This document shows, in pieces, positions 5,522 through 7,800 of a stretch of DNA of 7,800 nt. The stretch is from Methanobacterium sp. (lineage in GTDB: Archaea > Methanobacteriota > Methanobacteria > Methanobacteriales > Methanobacteriaceae). The notes under the pieces were generated by a model that was not told the DNA's origin, did no database searches, and saw only the letters and a list, made by a program, of their open reading frames with translations. The position numbers and the translations under genes were made by a program. Where the stretch lies: contig JAUNXM010000093.1 in the NCBI GenBank assembly GCA_030539815.1, positions 1 through 7,800 of the forward strand, in the 5' to 3' direction. Positions within the stretch are counted from its first letter, which is position 1. Each line of letters opens with the position of its first letter.

Positions 5522-5857
5522 CTGTGTTCAAACTATATATTATTATTTAAACTTCTTTTTAGCCTCACTGCTCTATGTTTAACTAACCTCTTTGAATGGG
5601 TTGTAATGGAATTTCAAAATACCATCTGGGGATGGGAAACAAGTTAAATTCCTTATATTAACCAATTCAAATTCAGTGCTCTTTAATATATACCCTTGGA
5701 AATATTATAACACGAACCAGAAGTACCATTGTCCAAATTGAGAGAATGGTTCAGAGAATTAAAGATGGTAACAATTATTACTAGTATAATCTACCATACA
5801 ACTAAATTTAGACTAGTATTCCCCACCTTCAATATCTTTTCTCAGCTTATCAAAAAG
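5522..5857. other. AT-rich intergenic stretch without a recognisable gene
   Basis: No convincing open frame, RNA gene or mobile element is visible here. Small features are ACTAGTAT as a direct repeat at 5780-5787 and 5812-5819, and overlapping inverted pairs ACCATT (5725-5730)/AATGGT (5745-5750) and GAACCA (5714-5719)/TGGTTC (5747-5752). A TACCAT/ATGGTA hexamer also recurs. It may be plain spacer downstream of the helicase gene. Confidence 0.5.
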
Positions 5858-5885
5858 ATGAAAAATTTTTAAAAAACAAAAATGG
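5858..5885 (-). terminator. T-rich terminator after the helicase gene
   Basis: Immediately after the helicase stop, the minus strand reads three T-runs of 5, 6 and 5 (complements of the A-runs at 5878-5882, 5871-5876 and 5861-5865). This is a typical archaeal U-rich termination region. Confidence 0.5.
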
Positions 5886-5892
5886 AATATAA

Positions 5893-7800
5893 TCAATTTT
5901 CAATCTGCCTTATCAACCGGTTGCATTCCCCAACTACTTTTTTTTTACCAAATGCATTGGCAATTCTTCGCACTGCCTCCAGCATTCGGATGAGTGAGTC
6001 CAGCCAGCTGAATATGTCCCCTGCATAAGCGTGTATCTCATAATCACGCATTAGCTTCCGGCTTATATCCACCGGGTCCCTTTTTGCCAGGCGCTGTTTA
6101 ACCATCTTTCTGGACAGCTCCCTCTGGAAACAACCACAGAATGGTCTTTCTTTACATCGACAGCTGTAGAAGTCCATTTGTAGTTTCATCAATCGTTCCC
6201 GGAGACTGGGTTCCAGCTTATTTATGGCAGTACCCGAACTTAAAATATCCAGGGTGCTGTCGGCGAATAGCCGGGTGGACATGTTTATTTTTAGTATACG
6301 ACCTATCTGGGTAGTGATCCGGTTAGATAGGTATGCGCTTTCAAAGGGTTCCAATTTAAGGGCTATTTCCAGGGGGTTCATCCTCATGTTCTTCCGGATG
6401 TAATCTGCACAGGGATAAGCCAAGAAGGACATGGAAACCGCCCTTCCATAGGCGGTAGGGGTTAACTTTCCATCTATTTCATTAACCAGACCATAATCCA
6501 CAATAATATTGAAGGCTTCTTCAAATTCCAGTGGTAATTCTTCATCCCGGTATTCATTACTTATTTCTTGGAATGTGTTCACCCGCCCGGCGCAAATATC
6601 AGCCAGGAACTGTTCAACCTGACTGTCCTCAGAATAAGTTACATTAACTGATTCCAAATCACTGGCAAGTAGTTCCATGGCTTGCATTTCCTCAGTTTCA
6701 TCCCCATAACTACGGCCAACCTCTGGCAAGAGGTATACTTTCCCCTGATCATGGTAGGTGGGTCTTCCAGCGCGGCCCAGCATCTGGGAAAATTCGTTGG
6801 GAGTGAGTGTTTTATTCCCCATGGTCAGGCTCTCAAAAAGAACCTGGGATGCAGGGAAATCCACTCCTGCCGCTAGAGCTGCAGTGGTAACCACTGCTGC
6901 CAATTTTTGCTCCCCGAATTCCTTTTCAATTCTGTTTTTTTTAGAGTAGGATAACCCTGCATGATAAGCTCCGGCTTTGACACCTCTTCGAGCCAGGTAA
7001 TCGGCAACAGTGTGGGTTTTTCGCCGGGAGTTAGTGAAAATAATGCTCTGCCCGTTATATCCTTTTTTTGACCGTTTCTGATATTCGTTACGGGCTAACT
7101 GAGTTATTAAGTGGTTTTTTTCCTCCTCGGTCCTGGTGAATATTAGATGTCTCTCCAGCGGAACCGGTCTAAGGGGATATTCAACCAGTTTCATCCCAAA
7201 CTCCGTTGCAATTTCCTGGGGATTTTGAACTGTAGCAGAAAGTCCGATTACCTGTAGATTAGGGAAGATTGCTTTCAGGCGGTGTATGAGCCCCCTTAGT
7301 CTGGGGCCTCGTTCATCATCCCCCAACATGTGGATCTCATCCACCACCACGGTTTTAAGATCACCCAGCTGGGAGGATCTACCAGCACGTAGCAGGAAAT
7401 CCAGGCCTTCGTAGGTTCCCACCACAATATCTGCAGCGTCGACTTTATCATCAGGTAGGGTTAGCTCTTCTTTGGCCTTTATCCTGCTCATACCCACACG
7501 TATGGAAACATTTAATCCCAGTTTCTGGTATCTTTTCTTGAAATCCCGGTACTTTTGATTGGCCAGGGCCACCAGGGGGGTTAGAAATAGGAATTTACCC
7601 CCTTCCAGGGCGTGTGGTATTCCTGCCAGTTCCCCGATAAGTGTTTTTCCACTGGCAGTGGCAGATACTACCAGGAGGTTTTCCCCCTCTAGGAGTCCGG
7701 CCTTTAGTGCCAGCACCTGAACTGGTAAAAGGTGAGTTACCTGATTTTTTAGGGACTTTTTAAATTTTTCAGGGATTTCTAAACTATCAATCCTGATTTT
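5893..7800 (-). CDS. Ski2-like SF2 DEAD/DEAH-box helicase, C-terminal part (5' end outside window)
   Basis: The frame is open to the right edge, so the true start lies outside. A GTG at 7716 is internal, because 28 further sense codons precede it, including the Q-motif-like THLLPVQVLAL. At least 635 residues are present. In window numbering the helicase motifs are motif I ATASGKT (47-53), motif II DEIH (154-157), motif III SAT (188-190), a motif IV-like IIFTNSRR (253-260), motif V with TTAALAAGVDFP (305-316) and motif VI QMLGRAGRP (339-347). This order and the GRAGRP form place it with Ski2/Hel308-like DNA or RNA helicases. The C-terminal region (about 375-635) differs from Hel308 and carries a compact cysteine cluster CRCKERPFCGC (C547, 549, 555, 557), a likely Zn or Fe-S site. 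It resembles the archaeal helicase type exemplified by Methanocaldococcus MJ1401, but that assignment is from memory. The role is probably ATP-driven unwinding in RNA or DNA metabolism. The gene ends with TGA at 5893-5895. Confidence 0.88.
   Translation of the reverse strand, partial: KIRIDSLEIPEKFKKSLKNQVTHLLPVQVLALKAGLLEGENLLVVSATASGKTLIGELAGIPHALEGGKFLFLTPLVALANQKYRDFKKRYQKLGLNVSIRVGMSRIKAKEELTLPDDKVDAADIVVGTYEGLDFLLRAGRSSQLGDLKTVVVDEIHMLGDDERGPRLRGLIHRLKAIFPNLQVIGLSATVQNPQEIATEFGMKLVEYPLRPVPLERHLIFTRTEEEKNHLITQLARNEYQKRSKKGYNGQSIIFTNSRRKTHTVADYLARRGVKAGAYHAGLSYSKKNRIEKEFGEQKLAAVVTTAALAAGVDFPASQVLFESLTMGNKTLTPNEFSQMLGRAGRPTYHDQGKVYLLPEVGRSYGDETEEMQAMELLASDLESVNVTYSEDSQVEQFLADICAGRVNTFQEISNEYRDEELPLEFEEAFNIIVDYGLVNEIDGKLTPTAYGRAVSMSFLAYPCADYIRKNMRMNPLEIALKLEPFESAYLSNRITTQIGRILKINMSTRLFADSTLDILSSGTAINKLEPSLRERLMKLQMDFYSCRCKERPFCGCFQRELSRKMVKQRLAKRDPVDISRKLMRDYEIHAYAGDIFSWLDSLIRMLEAVRRIANAFGKKKVVGECNRLIRQIEN

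Noticed and set aside
5596..5661. 21-codon plus-strand ORF in the intergenic region
   Set aside because: It is too short, with no ribosome site, no promoter at a fitting distance and no notable composition.
7714..7716. GTG at 7716 as start of the helicase
   Set aside because: The frame continues upstream to the window edge and encodes a Q-motif-like segment just before motif I, so the GTG codes for an internal Val.

Overview
The window looks like the chromosome of a methanogenic euryarchaeon, most likely a Methanobacterium-type member of the Methanobacteriales. That placement is an inference. It rests on an archaeosine-synthase-type protein with the PC-x3-KPYS motif, a tRNA gene with no encoded CCA, archaeal BRE/TATA-like elements rather than -35/-10 boxes, Shine-Dalgarno sequences of the GGAG/GAGGT type, and a Ski2-like helicase and a DUF2769-type cysteine module of archaeal character. 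Intergenic DNA is strongly AT-rich. No insertion sequence, phage gene or CRISPR array is visible.

Layout, left to right. Positions 1-83 may hold the last codons of a plus-strand gene with a short repeat. On the minus strand follow a UbiA-family membrane prenyltransferase (96-893) and, upstream of it, an unnamed AAA+ ATPase (1018-1770). A compact divergent promoter region separates the ATPase from a plus-strand run of three genes: a DUF2769/glutamate-synthase FMN-domain fusion (1857-3359), a short archaeosine-synthase (ArcS) homologue with a PUA domain (3464-4378), and a small MIP18/DUF59 protein (4541-4831). These three are spaced by 104-162 bp, so they probably have separate promoters rather than forming a tight operon. 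Next come a tRNA-Ile(GAT) gene (5169-5241) with a good BRE/TATA upstream, about 650 bp without a convincing protein gene, and the 3' part of a minus-strand SF2 helicase whose reading frame runs off the right edge.

The genes do not form one obvious pathway. There is a loose tRNA/RNA theme (ArcS-like protein, tRNA-Ile, helicase) and an iron-sulfur theme (the FMN protein with a [3Fe-4S] cysteine motif and ten further cysteines, and the MIP18-type assembly factor). The ATPase and the prenyltransferase share a strand but are separated by a region rich in repeated motifs.

The most promising unexplained signal lies right of the tRNA. A near copy of the tRNA's own BRE/TATA element sits at 5352-5371. 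It is followed by nested inverted repeats, a 33-codon very hydrophobic reading frame placed where a leaderless transcript would start, and T-runs. This could be an undescribed small RNA or micropeptide gene. A second structured element, a bulged long stem at 4880-4958, lies between the MIP18 gene and the tRNA. Neither can be proven from sequence alone.
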